This document shows, in pieces, positions 9,574 to 18,924 of a stretch of DNA of 64,000 nucleotides. Within the stretch, counting starts at the first letter, position 1; every line of letters begins with the position of its first letter. The notes beneath the pieces were generated by a model. The model was not told the DNA's origin. It worked only from the letters and a program-made list of their open reading frames with translations, and made no database searches. The stretch is taken from contig NZ_PYOM01000022.1 in NCBI RefSeq assembly GCF_003026365.1, positions 18,023 to 82,022 of the forward strand. The letters are read 5' to 3'. Origin of the DNA: Photobacterium angustum. GTDB taxonomy: Bacteria; Pseudomonadota; Gammaproteobacteria; Enterobacterales; Vibrionaceae. Made by a program: the position numbers and the translations under genes.

Positions 9574-10008
9574 TTAGCTTGCGAGTTGCTTTATTTGCTC
9601 AACAATCGCTTTTAACCCATTGCCACGAGACGGACTCAAATGGGCAATTAAACCGAGTGAATCAAAGTAGCCATCAATATCAAACTCACTGATCTCTGTA
9701 CGCGTTTTACCGTGATATGCGGCAAGTACGAGTGTTATTAAGCCACGAACAATACGCGCGTCAGAATCAGCTTGAAAGTAAAAGTGATCACCAACTTGCT
9801 GGTGGCGAAGCCAAACTTGCGATTCACAACCACTAACTTTTAACCGCTCATCTTTGTCTTCTTCTGCCATTACCGGCAGTTTCTTACCTAGTTGAATGAC
9901 AGTGCGATAGCGATCTTCCCAGCTTGAAGCGTTTTGCATTTGAGCCACAATGTCTGTATCAGAAATGTCGGTGCCGAAAGGGTGATGGGGAAGTGTAAGT
10001 TCAGTCAT
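9574..10008 (-). CDS. csdE: Cysteine desulfurase sulfur acceptor CsdE
   Basis: A SufE-like protein that accepts persulfide sulfur from CsdA. The acceptor cysteine is in VSGCESQVWL; the C-terminus LSPSRGNGLKAIVEQI is family-typical. The start at 10008 gives 144 aa and places HPFG at residues 9-12 exactly as in E. coli CsdE. The frame extends to an ATG at 10032, which forms a TAATG overlap with the csdA stop, so a 152-aa form cannot be excluded. Co-transcribed with csdA. Confidence 0.92.
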   Translation of the reverse strand: MTELTLPHHPFGTDISDTDIVAQMQNASSWEDRYRTVIQLGKKLPVMAEEDKDERLKVSGCESQVWLRHQQVGDHFYFQADSDARIVRGLITLVLAAYHGKTRTEISEFDIDGYFDSLGLIAHLSPSRGNGLKAIVEQIKQLAS

Positions 10009-10031
10009 AGTATTCAATCCAGATAACCGCA

Positions 10032-11252
10032 TTAAAGTAAATCACAGGCTTTGTGTAGTGCAGTGATAAAGCGCTCTACATCTTGCTCGGTGTTATAAAG
10101 CGCTAATGATACGCGTAATGTTCCTGTTAAGCCTAGTGCATCAAGCATGGGATGTGCACAGTGGTGACCAGCACGCAGCGCGATATTTTGTTGATCTAAT
10201 AGGGTCGCAATATCTTGATGGTGCACCCCATCAACGACAAAAGAGAATAAACTTGCTTTCGGTTGTAATCCTATAATACGTAAGCCATCAATATTTTTAA
10301 TGCCTTCGATGGCTTTGTGGCGCAAGTTTTCAATATGTACTTCAGCGCCTTGTCTATCCAGTTGCTTGAGCCAATTAATTGCTGCGGCTAACGCTAAACA
10401 TCCTGCTACATTAGGGGTGCCAGCTTCAAATTTACCCGGTAGTGCGGCGAAAGTTGTACCTTCAAAAGAGACTTTTTCCACCATTTTACCGCCGCCGTGC
10501 CAAGGTGGCATTGCTTCAAGTAGCGCTTGCTTGCCATAAAGAACGCCAATACCAGCAGGAGCATATATTTTATGGCCTGAAAACACATAGAAGTCAGCAT
10601 CGAGTGCAGTGACATCGATATCTTCATGAGCAATACCTTGTGCCCCATCAATCACAGCAATTGCGTTATACTGGTGGGCTGCGTGAATAATTTCTTCAAT
10701 TGGGTTACGGGTACCCGTAACATTGGTAATGTGGGCTACTGCGACGATTTTTGTTTTATCCGATAAGAGCGAATAAAACGCATCTAGATCTAAAGTACAG
10801 TCATCGCGCATCGGGATTTTAATGACGTGTGCACCGGTTTCTGCCGCTATCATTTGCCATGGCACGATATTGGCGTGATGCTCTAATTCACTGACTAGAA
10901 TTTCATCTCCGGCAGTTAGATTTGCGCGGGCATAAGTTTGAGCAATTAAATTTAATGCTTCTGTTGCGCCACGAGTCCAAATAATTTCTTTGCTGTGCGC
11001 TGCGCCAATGAAGTGTTGCACGGTTTCTCTTGCTTGTTCAAAGCGCAGCGTCGCATTCGCTGTGAGGCTATGACTGCCACGATGCACATTGGCATTATAA
11101 CCACGATAGTACTCAGTGATTGTATCAATAACCACGGCTGGCTTTTGTGCGGTTGCTGCACTGTCTAGGTACACTGGCGGTAATTCACCATCTGTGTGTT
11201 GCAAGGCAGGGAATTGAGCCAAAATAGTTGAGATATCAAATTGAGTGGTCAT
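10032..11252 (-). CDS. csdA: Cysteine desulfurase CsdA
   Basis: A class II PLP-dependent desulfurase converting cysteine to alanine and enzyme-bound persulfide. The 406 residues show VAHITNVTGT, VIDGAQGIAH, the PLP lysine in YVFSGHKIYAPAG (~residue 230) and the catalytic cysteine in LRAGHHCAHPMLD near residue 365. Its first residues (ILAQFPAL..., YLDSAATAQKP) align with CsdA/SufS. The absence of suf genes and the presence of csdE and tcdA favour CsdA over SufS. The promoter must lie between here and the GcvB terminator. Confidence 0.95.
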   Translation of the reverse strand: MTTQFDISTILAQFPALQHTDGELPPVYLDSAATAQKPAVVIDTITEYYRGYNANVHRGSHSLTANATLRFEQARETVQHFIGAAHSKEIIWTRGATEALNLIAQTYARANLTAGDEILVSELEHHANIVPWQMIAAETGAHVIKIPMRDDCTLDLDAFYSLLSDKTKIVAVAHITNVTGTRNPIEEIIHAAHQYNAIAVIDGAQGIAHEDIDVTALDADFYVFSGHKIYAPAGIGVLYGKQALLEAMPPWHGGGKMVEKVSFEGTTFAALPGKFEAGTPNVAGCLALAAAINWLKQLDRQGAEVHIENLRHKAIEGIKNIDGLRIIGLQPKASLFSFVVDGVHHQDIATLLDQQNIALRAGHHCAHPMLDALGLTGTLRVSLALYNTEQDVERFITALHKACDLL

Positions 11253-11331
11253 GGTTGTTCACATAGCTAAGATTGAACGAAGGATCATGCTAATAAATAA
11301 GTCAGAGAGCAAGTATTGATGGCTTTATATT

Positions 11332-11523
11332 GATAAAAAAATAGCACTGCGTTGGGGCGCAGTGCTAAAAATAGCTTTGACTGTATAGTCAAAAATACAG
11401 GAAATAAAGGATGGTCATTCCATCCGTCCGAAAGGATTCGGATAATATGCAAACACAACACGCAATATTGATTAAGCTGGTTAGCCAGAGGGCAAAGAAC
11501 AGAGGATTAAATCAATATTGCGT
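11332..11523 (-). ncRNA. gcvB: GcvB small regulatory RNA
   Basis: A non-coding region divergent from gcvA, the E. coli location of gcvB. Read on the minus strand: a TTGTTC/TATTAT promoter; a ~192-nt transcript opening with a perfect 14-bp inverted repeat (11510-11523 with 11460-11473); a GU-rich single-stranded stretch (GTTGTGTTTGCATA, complement of about 11447-11460) that matches the R1 seed region of E. coli GcvB; two short hairpins; and a terminator stem TAGCACTGCG followed by seven T, very like the GcvB terminator. GcvB with Hfq represses many amino-acid and peptide transport mRNAs. The 5' end is inferred from promoter spacing. Confidence 0.85.
11334..11367 (-). terminator. GcvB terminator
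   Basis: On the minus strand a 10-bp perfect stem (11358-11367 with 11342-11351) with a 6-nt loop is followed by a run of T. It has no T tract in the plus direction, which shows the orientation of the transcript. Confidence 0.88.
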
Positions 11524-11527
11524 GGAG

Positions 11528-11556
11528 ATAATAGGGTTTCTCTAGTAGTTGAACAA
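11528..11556 (-). promoter_or_regulatory. gcvB promoter
   Basis: On the minus strand TTGTTC (11556-11551) and TATTAT (11533-11528) are separated by 17 nt. The predicted start near 11523 coincides with the first base of the 14-bp inverted repeat. GcvA presumably binds in the remaining ~60 bp up to its own gene. Confidence 0.65.
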
Positions 11557-11615
11557 TGGACAATTTATAATGTTCAGGATAAAAAAAACTAATGCATTAA
11601 ATAGTCGAGAAAAGT

Positions 11616-12536
11616 ATGTCTAGACGTTTACCTCCGCTCAACTCATTAAAGGTGTTTGAAGCGGCAGCAAGACACTTGAGTTTTACTCGTGCTGCTGAAG
11701 AGTTATTTGTTACTCAAGCCGCAGTTAGTCATCAAATTAAAGCGTTAGAAGAATTTCTAGGCTTAAAGTTATTCCGCCGTCGTAATCGTTCTCTATTGTT
11801 AACAGAGGAAGGACAGGGCTACTTTCTCGATATTAAAGATATCTTTTCAGCGATATCTGATGCGACTGATAAGGTCTTGGAACGAGGTGCTAAAGGTGCA
11901 TTAACCATTAGTTTACCTCCTAGTTTTGCCATCCAATGGTTGGTGCCACGTTTAACCGATTTTAATGAACAACACCCTGATATTGACGTACGTATTAAAG
12001 CGGTCGATTTGGATGAAGGATCGCTCACTGATGATGTCGATGTGGCGATTTACTATGGTCGAGGTAATTGGTCTGGCTTGCGTGCCGATAAATTATATCA
12101 AGAGTTTATGATGCCTGTTTGTTCGCCAATGCTGCTGACAGGGGCGAAACCGCTGCGCACATTAGACGATTTAAAACTACACACCTTGTTACACGATACT
12201 TCTCGAAAAGAGTGGAAGAATTATGTTCGTCATTATGACGTGCAAGGGGTTAACGTTAACCAAGGGCCTATTTTTAGTCACTCAACCATGGTGTTACAAG
12301 CTGCAGCGCATGGTCAGGGAATTGCGCTGGGAAATAATGTATTAGCACAACCAGAATTAGAAGCTGGACGCTTGGTGTGTCCATTTGATGAAGTGTTAGT
12401 GAGTAAAAACGCCTTCTATTTTGTTTGCCAAGAGCGCCAAGCTGATACTGGACGAATTCAAATATTTAGAGATTGGGTGTTAGCTAAAGCACGTCGTGAA
12501 CAAGAGGATATGCCTGATGTCGAACTTAGCCAGTGA
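11616..12536 (+). CDS. gcvA: LysR-type regulator GcvA
   Basis: Transcriptional regulator of the glycine cleavage operon and of gcvB. The 306-aa protein has an N-terminal winged HTH (SFTRAAEELFVTQAAVSHQIKA, residues ~22-43, then FRRRNRSLLLTEEGQ) and the LysR effector domain (LPPSFAIQWLVPRL, DDVDVAIYYGRGNW, GPIFSHSTMVLQAAAHGQG). It aligns with E. coli GcvA over its whole length. The divergent GcvB gene immediately upstream confirms the assignment. Its last 20 bases overlap the next gene. Confidence 0.96.
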   Translation: MSRRLPPLNSLKVFEAAARHLSFTRAAEELFVTQAAVSHQIKALEEFLGLKLFRRRNRSLLLTEEGQGYFLDIKDIFSAISDATDKVLERGAKGALTISLPPSFAIQWLVPRLTDFNEQHPDIDVRIKAVDLDEGSLTDDVDVAIYYGRGNWSGLRADKLYQEFMMPVCSPMLLTGAKPLRTLDDLKLHTLLHDTSRKEWKNYVRHYDVQGVNVNQGPIFSHSTMVLQAAAHGQGIALGNNVLAQPELEAGRLVCPFDEVLVSKNAFYFVCQERQADTGRIQIFRDWVLAKARREQEDMPDVELSQ

Positions 12537-13194
12537 ATACATGATTAACGAACCTAAATCAGGTACCGCTGTAGCAACATTTCTGTTTGCGCATGGTGCA
12601 GGGGCGGGAATGGATCATACCTTTATGACGGCAGTCGCTGAAGGTTTAGCGCTGCAAGATATTCGGGTAGTACGGTTTAATTTTCCATATATGGTTAAAC
12701 GTGCTGAAGATGGTAAAAAGCGACCGCCTGATCGCCAACCAAAACTCTTGATTGATTTTCAACGTCATATCGAAACCTTTGCTGGCAGTTCGTTAGTCAT
12801 TGGCGGTAAATCAATGGGCGGTAGAATGGCGAGTATTATGGCAACAGAGGTTGCCGAGCAAAGCCCGGATATAGAAAACTGCGCAGCGAAAGTCAAAGGT
12901 GTGGTGTGTTTAGGTTTTCCTTTTCATCCACCGGGGAAACCTGAAAATTTTCGTGGTGATCATTTGGCGTCGATTTCGGTACCAACATTGATCCTACAAG
13001 GTGAGCGAGACACGTTTGGTACTAAAGCAGAAATAGCACAATGGGCGTTTTCTCCCAATGTAGAGATTGCGTTTCTTCCTGACGGTGATCATAGTTTTAA
13101 ACCGCGAAAAGCCTCTGGTTTTACGGAAGCTGACAATATAGCAACCACCATTGAGCGATTAGCGCGGTTTATTAAGGAGCTCTGTTGTGACTGA
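12517..13194 (+). CDS. Alpha/beta hydrolase, KANL3/Tex30-like
   Basis: A 225-aa single-domain alpha/beta hydrolase. Visible: oxyanion-region FLFAHGAGAGMDHTFM, nucleophile elbow IGGKSMGGRMAS (serine), acid LQGERDTFG and histidine DGDHSFKPRK, so the triad is complete. The family is widespread; its substrate is not known to me. ATG 12517 is preferred over GTG 12496 because AGAGGA (12503-12508) sits 8 nt before it. It overlaps gcvA upstream and the DUF423 gene downstream, so the three are probably one transcript. Confidence 0.85.
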   Translation: MSNLASEYMINEPKSGTAVATFLFAHGAGAGMDHTFMTAVAEGLALQDIRVVRFNFPYMVKRAEDGKKRPPDRQPKLLIDFQRHIETFAGSSLVIGGKSMGGRMASIMATEVAEQSPDIENCAAKVKGVVCLGFPFHPPGKPENFRGDHLASISVPTLILQGERDTFGTKAEIAQWAFSPNVEIAFLPDGDHSFKPRKASGFTEADNIATTIERLARFIKELCCD

Positions 13195-13579
13195 ACCATT
13201 ACAAAACCGAACGCGTTGGATGCTCTTTGTCGCGGCAATGAGTGGAGCATTAACGGTAGGGTTAGGGGCATTTGCTGCACACGGTTTAAAGCAGAATTTA
13301 TCGCCTTATTTACTCGATGTATTTAAGACTGGCGTACAATATCAAGCGTGGCATACGTTCGCTTTATTGGGGTGTGGAATATTGACACGCTTTTTGTCTT
13401 CAAAAGCTGTATCATACGCCGCTCTGTTTTTCACCCTTGGTATAATCTGTTTTAGTGGCAGCTTATATGCATTGGCATTAACAGGCATTAAGTGGTTTGG
13501 TCCCATCACACCGATGGGCGGAGTATGTTTTATTATTGGCTGGGTAATGCTTGCAGTAGCAGCCTGGCGTTCAGCTTGA
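13187..13579 (+). CDS. DUF423 family membrane protein (YgdD-like)
   Basis: A 130-aa inner-membrane protein with about four hydrophobic segments. It carries the DUF423 hallmarks [10 protein letters not shown] near residue 27, [17 protein letters not shown] and [15 protein letters not shown] near the C-terminus. Function unknown. GTG 13187 overlaps the hydrolase stop by 8 nt, with AAGGAGC upstream. The E. coli homologue ygdD also lies between gcvA and rlmM. Confidence 0.88.
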   Translation: MTEPLQNRTRWMLFVAAMSGALTVGLGAFAAHGLKQNLSPYLLDVFKTGVQYQAWHTFALLGCGILTRFLSSKAVSYAALFFTLGIICFSGSLYALALTGIKWFGPITPMGGVCFIIGWVMLAVAAWRSA

Positions 13580-13589
13580 GGGTTCCAAC

Positions 13590-14675
13590 GTGAATCATGT
13601 TTTATTGTATTGTCGTCCTGGCTTTGAAAAAGAATGTGCGGGTGAAGTTCAAGACAAAGCAAATACGCTGGAATTGTTTGGTTTCCCTCGGGTAAAAAAC
13701 AATTCAGGTTATGTGTTATTTGAATTTTATCAAGCAGGTGATGCGGATAAATTTATTCAATTACAACCATTTTCACAGTTAATTTTTGCACGTCAAATGT
13801 TTGCGGCATCGCAGATGTTAACGGACCTACCGGCTGATGATCGTATTTCTCCGATCTTAGAAGCGATTGGTAATGACTTCCCTCGTTGTGGTGATCTTCG
13901 TGTTGAAACACCAGATACCAATGAAGCGAAAGAATTATTAAAGTTCTGTCGTAAATTTACGGTGCCACTACGTCAAGCTATGCGTAAGCGTGAGATTTTA
14001 TACGCGAAAGATAACAACAAAAAGCCTGTGCTTCATGTGTGTTTCGTTGCACCTGGTTGTTGTTTTGTAGGTTATTCCTATAGTTCGAATAACTCACAGT
14101 TCTTTATGGGTATTCCACGCTTAAAATTCCCAGCAGATGCGCCAAGCCGCTCAACGCTGAAATTAGAAGAAGCATTTCACGTATTTATTCCTCGACATGA
14201 GTGGGATGAGCGTTTAGCGCCAGGTATGTGGGGTGTTGATTTAGGTGCTTGTCCTGGTGGCTGGACATATCAATTGGTGAAACGCTCGATGTTCGTTCAC
14301 GCGATTGATAACGGTACAATGGCACAAAGCTTGATGGATACAGGCCAAGTTAAATACCATGCCGTTGATGGTTTTAAATTTGAGCCAGCACGTAAGAACG
14401 TTACGTGGATTGTTTGTGACATGATTGAAAAGCCAGCGCGTGTGGCTCACTTAATGGGTGAGTGGTTAATTAAAGCGTGGGCAAAAGAAGCGATCTTTAA
14501 CTTAAAATTACCGATGAAAGGTCGTTATGATGAAGTGCTTCAAGATATTGAAAATCTGAAAGTATTTCTTATTCAAAATGGTGTTAAGTTCAAGCTACAG
14601 GCTAAGCATTTATACCATGATCGCGAAGAAATTACGGTTCACATTCAGCGTCTAGATACACGCTCTCCACACTAA
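13590..14675 (+). CDS. rlmM: 23S rRNA 2'-O-ribose C2498 methyltransferase RlmM
   Basis: SAM-dependent 2'-O-methylation of C2498 in the peptidyltransferase region. The 361-aa protein starts at GTG 13590. It has an N-terminal THUMP-like region ([17 protein letters not shown]) and a C-terminal Rossmann MTase: SAM motif [16 protein letters not shown] (~residue 212), [26 protein letters not shown] and the catalytic lysine in [13 protein letters not shown]. It matches E. coli RlmM end to end and ends the plus-strand cluster at a terminator. Confidence 0.95.
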   Translation: MNHVLLYCRPGFEKECAGEVQDKANTLELFGFPRVKNNSGYVLFEFYQAGDADKFIQLQPFSQLIFARQMFAASQMLTDLPADDRISPILEAIGNDFPRCGDLRVETPDTNEAKELLKFCRKFTVPLRQAMRKREILYAKDNNKKPVLHVCFVAPGCCFVGYSYSSNNSQFFMGIPRLKFPADAPSRSTLKLEEAFHVFIPRHEWDERLAPGMWGVDLGACPGGWTYQLVKRSMFVHAIDNGTMAQSLMDTGQVKYHAVDGFKFEPARKNVTWIVCDMIEKPARVAHLMGEWLIKAWAKEAIFNLKLPMKGRYDEVLQDIENLKVFLIQNGVKFKLQAKHLYHDREEITVHIQRLDTRSPH

Positions 14676-14701
14676 GTGAAAGAGATAGCCGCGATAGTTT
14701 A

Positions 14702-14734
14702 AAAAATGCCACTGTATTGCAGTGGCATTTTTGT
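14702..14734. terminator. Bidirectional terminator between rlmM and xni
   Basis: AAAATGCCACTG pairs with CAGTGGCATTTT across the loop TATTG. A and T tracts flank it, serving the convergent rlmM and xni genes. Confidence 0.88.
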
Positions 14735-14746
14735 ATCGAGAATCTC

Positions 14747-15523
14747 TTAGGCTTGTGGCATGATGTAACGAATATCTTGCAGGTTAAAACCTAACTCTAA
14801 ATCAGTTTTTAAACTTGATACCGCTTTACTTGCAAGCGCCACATCGTGGTGACCATCAATTTTCTTTTTCCATTTAGCAGGCAGATCATCTGCTGACAAA
14901 ATAGTTTCTAACGTTGGGTATAGGCTGAGTAACTCTACAGCGGCTTTAGGACCGATACCTGCAATACCCGGGATCTTACTCGAACTTATTCCTGCAAGTC
15001 CCCAATAATCCGTTAGCTTATCTGGCGCTACGCCATATTCCTTTTCAATAAAAGCACTATCTAGCCAGCGCTCTTGAAAGTAATCACGAATGCGCAGTGT
15101 CGGTTGTAATAACTGGCAGTAACCTTTATCCGTCGAAATGATGGTTACTTGCTCACCACGAGAGGCGACTTTTAGCGCAAGGGTAGCGACGAGATCATCG
15201 GCTTCATCACCATCAGAGAGCAGTGAATCAATCCCTATCTCCATAAAGGCATCTTGAATAATATCCATCCCCGTCATGAGTTCATCAGGCATAGGTTTTC
15301 TTCCTTCTTTATAGTGAGGAAGAAGTTCAGCTCGCCAGCCACGATCATCACCATGATGATCGAATACTGCCACAATATGGGTTGGTTGGCTGATCTTGAT
15401 GATTTTTTTCAGTGCTCGACAACAGGTCTCCGCTGTCGCTTTTACATCAGGTTCACCAGGACGAGCCGCATGAACACGACGAATGAGATTAAGAGCATCA
15501 ATAACAACAAGGTGGATAGCCAT
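14747..15523 (-). CDS. xni: Flap endonuclease Xni (ExoIX)
   Basis: A 258-aa FEN-type structure-specific nuclease that removes 5' flaps. N-terminal HLVVIDALNLIRR, the acidic cluster DGDEADDLVATLA (~residue 103) and the helix-hairpin-helix IPGIAGIGPKAAVELL are present. It lacks the extra acidic residues and the polymerase part of PolA, so it is Xni. ATG 15523 is used; a TTG two codons upstream is possible. Preceded by ppnN and a terminator on the same strand. Confidence 0.93.
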   Translation of the reverse strand: MAIHLVVIDALNLIRRVHAARPGEPDVKATAETCCRALKKIIKISQPTHIVAVFDHHGDDRGWRAELLPHYKEGRKPMPDELMTGMDIIQDAFMEIGIDSLLSDGDEADDLVATLALKVASRGEQVTIISTDKGYCQLLQPTLRIRDYFQERWLDSAFIEKEYGVAPDKLTDYWGLAGISSSKIPGIAGIGPKAAVELLSLYPTLETILSADDLPAKWKKKIDGHHDVALASKAVSSLKTDLELGFNLQDIRYIMPQA

Positions 15524-15540
15524 AAACAAATTCTTTGTAA

Positions 15541-15570
15541 ATAAAAAGGAGCACTAAGGCTCCTTATTGT
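15541..15570 (-). terminator. Terminator after ppnN
   Basis: AAGGAGC (15546-15552) pairs with GCTCCTT (15559-15565), and an A-rich flank at 15541-15547 reads as T on the minus strand. It separates ppnN from xni. Confidence 0.65.
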
Positions 15571-15597
15571 ACGCAATTATAATCATTGATGTTGTGA

Positions 15598-16971
15598 TTA
15601 TTTTGTTGCTTTATCTGCTGTTATAATTTCATAGCAGGGCTCATATTTGCTGCCGGGTAACTTCATTCGTTGCTGTTTAACGAAATCTTGTAACAGCTTA
15701 TCCATCCGATCCATTAAATATTTATCACCATCAATTTTGAAGCGGCCATGGCGTTCAATTTCATGAATACCTTCTTCTTTGACGTTACCAGCGACAATTC
15801 CAGAGAAAGCACGACGAAGGTTGGCTGCAAGTTTATCAACGGGTTGATCCATATGAAGATCCAAATTTGCCATCGCTTCATGAGTAGGTGCAAAAGGCAT
15901 CTGAAATTCTTCAGGGATCTTGAGTGACCAATTAAAGCAGTAGGCATCTCCGATTTCTCGACGATGTTCTTTAACTTTGGTCATGGCTGTTTTCATGACT
16001 TGTGCAACTTGCTCTGGATCGTCAATGATGATCTGGTAATGCTTGGTCGCCTCTTCGCCTAAAGTATTCTGAATAAAATCATCAAGCGTACGGAAGTAAT
16101 CTTCACTTTCTTTCGGCCCTGTTAATACTACCGGCATCGGTTGTTCGGCATTTTCAGGCTGCATCAGCACCCCTAGAATATAGAGTAATTCTTCCGCAGT
16201 ACCTGCACCGCCCGGGAAAATAATAATACCGTGTCCAACGCGAACAAAAGCTTCTAAACGTTTTTCAATGTCAGGCAGAATGACTAATTCATTAACGATT
16301 GGGTTTGGTGGCTCTGCGGCAATAATTGAGGGCTCAGTTAACCCTATAAAACGGCTGCTGCTATAGCGTTGCTTCGCATGACCGATAGCAGCTCCTTTCA
16401 TTGGCCCTTCCATTGCGCCAGGCCCACATCCTGTACAGACATTGAGCTCACGAAGACCAAGTTCATTGCCCACTTCACGGGTGTATTGGTATTCAGTAGG
16501 GTTGATAGAGTGACCGCCCCAACAAACAACAATATTTGGGTCTTCACCGGCATGAAGGGTACGAGCATTACGCAATAAGCTAAAGACAAAATCAGTGATG
16601 TGCGGTGCACTACTAAGATCTATATCATTACGGCGAGCAACATGCATATCGACATAAATAATATCGCGCAATACTGAGAACATATGCTCTTGAATACCCG
16701 AAATGATCTTACCATCTACAAACGCATGCTCAGGTGGGTTGACCAACTCTAACTTGATACCACGTTCGCGACGTTTTAGGTTGATATTAAAATCTTTGTT
16801 TTTTTCTAATAGCTCTTTTGAGTTATCGGTATGGCTACCGGAATTCAGTACTGCCAGTGAACAGTTACGATATAGGCGGTATAAGTCACTGGAAGCGGTT
16901 GCTTTTAAGCTATCGACTTCTATTTGGGAAAGCAGGGACATAGCCCCAACAGGACTGATATGTGTGATCAT
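15598..16971 (-). CDS. ppnN: Nucleotide 5'-monophosphate nucleosidase PpnN (YgdH)
   Basis: Cleaves purine and pyrimidine nucleoside monophosphates to base and ribose-5-phosphate; in E. coli it is stimulated by (p)ppGpp. The 457 residues contain the LOG-like motifs [20 protein letters not shown] (~residue 180) and [17 protein letters not shown] (~residue 246), plus family-specific N- and C-terminal regions ([40 protein letters not shown]). It is near-colinear with E. coli PpnN. xni is its downstream neighbour, as in related genomes. Confidence 0.95.
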   Translation of the reverse strand: MITHISPVGAMSLLSQIEVDSLKATASSDLYRLYRNCSLAVLNSGSHTDNSKELLEKNKDFNINLKRRERGIKLELVNPPEHAFVDGKIISGIQEHMFSVLRDIIYVDMHVARRNDIDLSSAPHITDFVFSLLRNARTLHAGEDPNIVVCWGGHSINPTEYQYTREVGNELGLRELNVCTGCGPGAMEGPMKGAAIGHAKQRYSSSRFIGLTEPSIIAAEPPNPIVNELVILPDIEKRLEAFVRVGHGIIIFPGGAGTAEELLYILGVLMQPENAEQPMPVVLTGPKESEDYFRTLDDFIQNTLGEEATKHYQIIIDDPEQVAQVMKTAMTKVKEHRREIGDAYCFNWSLKIPEEFQMPFAPTHEAMANLDLHMDQPVDKLAANLRRAFSGIVAGNVKEEGIHEIERHGRFKIDGDKYLMDRMDKLLQDFVKQQRMKLPGSKYEPCYEIITADKATK

Positions 16972-17241
16972 AGTAACCTCCCTGGAAACAATGAAAGCTC
17001 AGTTTGGTTCTTGCGATATGCGAAAATCAAGCAGAGTAAGTTGATGATTTGAGGTTATTCCCCCATCAGGTATCGACTATAAGAAAGTGTTTGGAGGAAG
17101 CACTAAAATAGTGTTTGTTTTTATTACCATACACAGTGAATATACATTTGACTAGATGTTAATAATAAAAATTAGGCGTCTATTTTCACTATCATATTAC
17201 TTTTAAGAAAGGTATTTAAGAAAAAGTATTTGATTGGTGTT

Positions 17242-18801
17242 TTAAGAGATCCAAATTAGGCGATTAGTTCCAGCGCTTTTTGCGCTAGATAATGCTTTTA
17301 CAGTTCGCTCGATAACAACATTATGGTCATCATTACCTTCAAATAAGGTTGCGCCGATAGAGACTGAAATAGACAGGTTTTGGTCTTTAAATCGGAAGGG
17401 GAGTTGGCTGATAGCCTCTCGAATATTAGTAAGCTTTTTATTGCGAGTTTGTTCATCACAATCAGGCATGATAAGCATAAATTCATCGCTGCTAAAACGT
17501 GCTAAATAATCAGTGTCAGATAAACATTGTTGAATGTTTTTAGCGATAATTTTTAATGCTTTATCACCAGCAAGGTGGCCAAATTTACTGTTGATTTCAC
17601 CGAAACTATCAACATCAATAAGCGCAACAGGTAGTGCATATTCATAACGCTTCCAGTTGTGATATTCATGCTGAATACGATCCATAAATGCATTACGGTT
17701 ATAGGCTAGAGTTAACGAGTCTCGTAGCATGCTTTGTTCTTGATCATGTAGACGTTGACGATAACTATGGGTTTGTTGGATCAACTGCTGAATTTGTTTT
17801 TCGTTATGTTGCTGTTGCTCAATAAGTGCTCGCTCTCGTTCTTGAAGTGCGATATTTCTTTCTACAATGCTGTCTATCTCGTTCGCAGCAGCATGAAGCG
17901 TTGGACGTTTATCTTCTAGGTTTGCGTTATCAGATAAGCTTATTTTTAGTTGTTGGGTAACGTGTGATAATTCGTTATCCAACTCACTTCTGTGTTGATG
18001 TAATGTGTACGATTTGTCTGCTGTTTGATGGCTATCTTTGTGCAGTTCGGCTAAGTCACTATTAATATTATTAAGAAAGCTTTGTGAAGCTTGGCGTTCA
18101 TACAAAGTCGCATCTAAGATTAAACGTAATACTTGGAACTGAATTTTTGTCAGTTGTTGAGTATCAAGTTCGTTGTTAAGTTGAGATTTGATCTCAATCA
18201 GCTGATTACCATGCTCACCGTTAAAATCTATTTCAGTAATAAGATGTTGTAACTCGGCAACTAGCTCTAGGTGATGTGTCGACTTTTCTACAACGTCTGC
18301 TGCATGGGTAACTTTGGTCGCAGAGCCTAGTTTTATCGTTCGCTCATAAAGTTCTAACAAACGTAAAATACGGCGGTGGTTGTCGAGTAAAGCACCTGAG
18401 TCATGGTTCAGTACGGCGCGTAGATCACGTCGTAACTGAACGGGTAAATCACGGTGGCGAGAAAGCGTTTCTCCCGCCTGATGAATTTTTTGATTTAAGC
18501 GCAGATTCTGTTTATGAACAATATCAGCTTGTTGGTTAACTAAACGTTCAATAACAGCTAAGCGAGGGATAAGTTTACTGATATCTGTCGGTTGTTCTAA
18601 CTCGTGACGAATACTTTCTAAACGCTCATCGAGTTCAGAATTTATGCCTCTACAAGCGATAACTAATCGTGTGATGAGGCGTTTTAATATCACGATTTCA
18701 CGGCGTGACTTTAAAGAGGCATCACGATAAGAAAGTTGAGCTTGGTCTAAGCGTTGCTTCAAGTTACTCACTTCAGAAACAACCGAATTAATATCTGTCA
18801 C
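17242..18801 (-). CDS. GGDEF-domain protein with degenerate SSDEF active site
   Basis: A 519-aa cytoplasmic protein. Residues ~1-340 are highly helical and coiled-coil rich with no membrane segment; residues ~350-519 form a GGDEF fold (DSLTLAYNRNAFMDRI, ALIDVDSFGEINSKFGHLAGDK). The signature is ARFSSDEFMLI, so both glycines are serine, and the upstream inhibitory-site position reads SDTD in place of RxxD. Diguanylate cyclase activity is therefore doubtful; a c-di-GMP/GTP sensing or protein-interaction role is inferred. V. cholerae has a degenerate GGDEF gene (cdgG, VC0900) near queF that may be the orthologue; I have not confirmed this. Confidence 0.88.
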   Translation of the reverse strand: MTDINSVVSEVSNLKQRLDQAQLSYRDASLKSRREIVILKRLITRLVIACRGINSELDERLESIRHELEQPTDISKLIPRLAVIERLVNQQADIVHKQNLRLNQKIHQAGETLSRHRDLPVQLRRDLRAVLNHDSGALLDNHRRILRLLELYERTIKLGSATKVTHAADVVEKSTHHLELVAELQHLITEIDFNGEHGNQLIEIKSQLNNELDTQQLTKIQFQVLRLILDATLYERQASQSFLNNINSDLAELHKDSHQTADKSYTLHQHRSELDNELSHVTQQLKISLSDNANLEDKRPTLHAAANEIDSIVERNIALQERERALIEQQQHNEKQIQQLIQQTHSYRQRLHDQEQSMLRDSLTLAYNRNAFMDRIQHEYHNWKRYEYALPVALIDVDSFGEINSKFGHLAGDKALKIIAKNIQQCLSDTDYLARFSSDEFMLIMPDCDEQTRNKKLTNIREAISQLPFRFKDQNLSISVSIGATLFEGNDDHNVVIERTVKALSSAKSAGTNRLIWIS

Positions 18802-18924
18802 AGGGTTACTTATTCATCATTAGTATTAATATCTATCTTCTTCATTGAAGTTTTTCTTCCTCAAAGCTTTAAATTTACACGTACCTCAACTATTTTCGAC
18901 ATCTAAAAAAAAAGCTTGAGTAAC

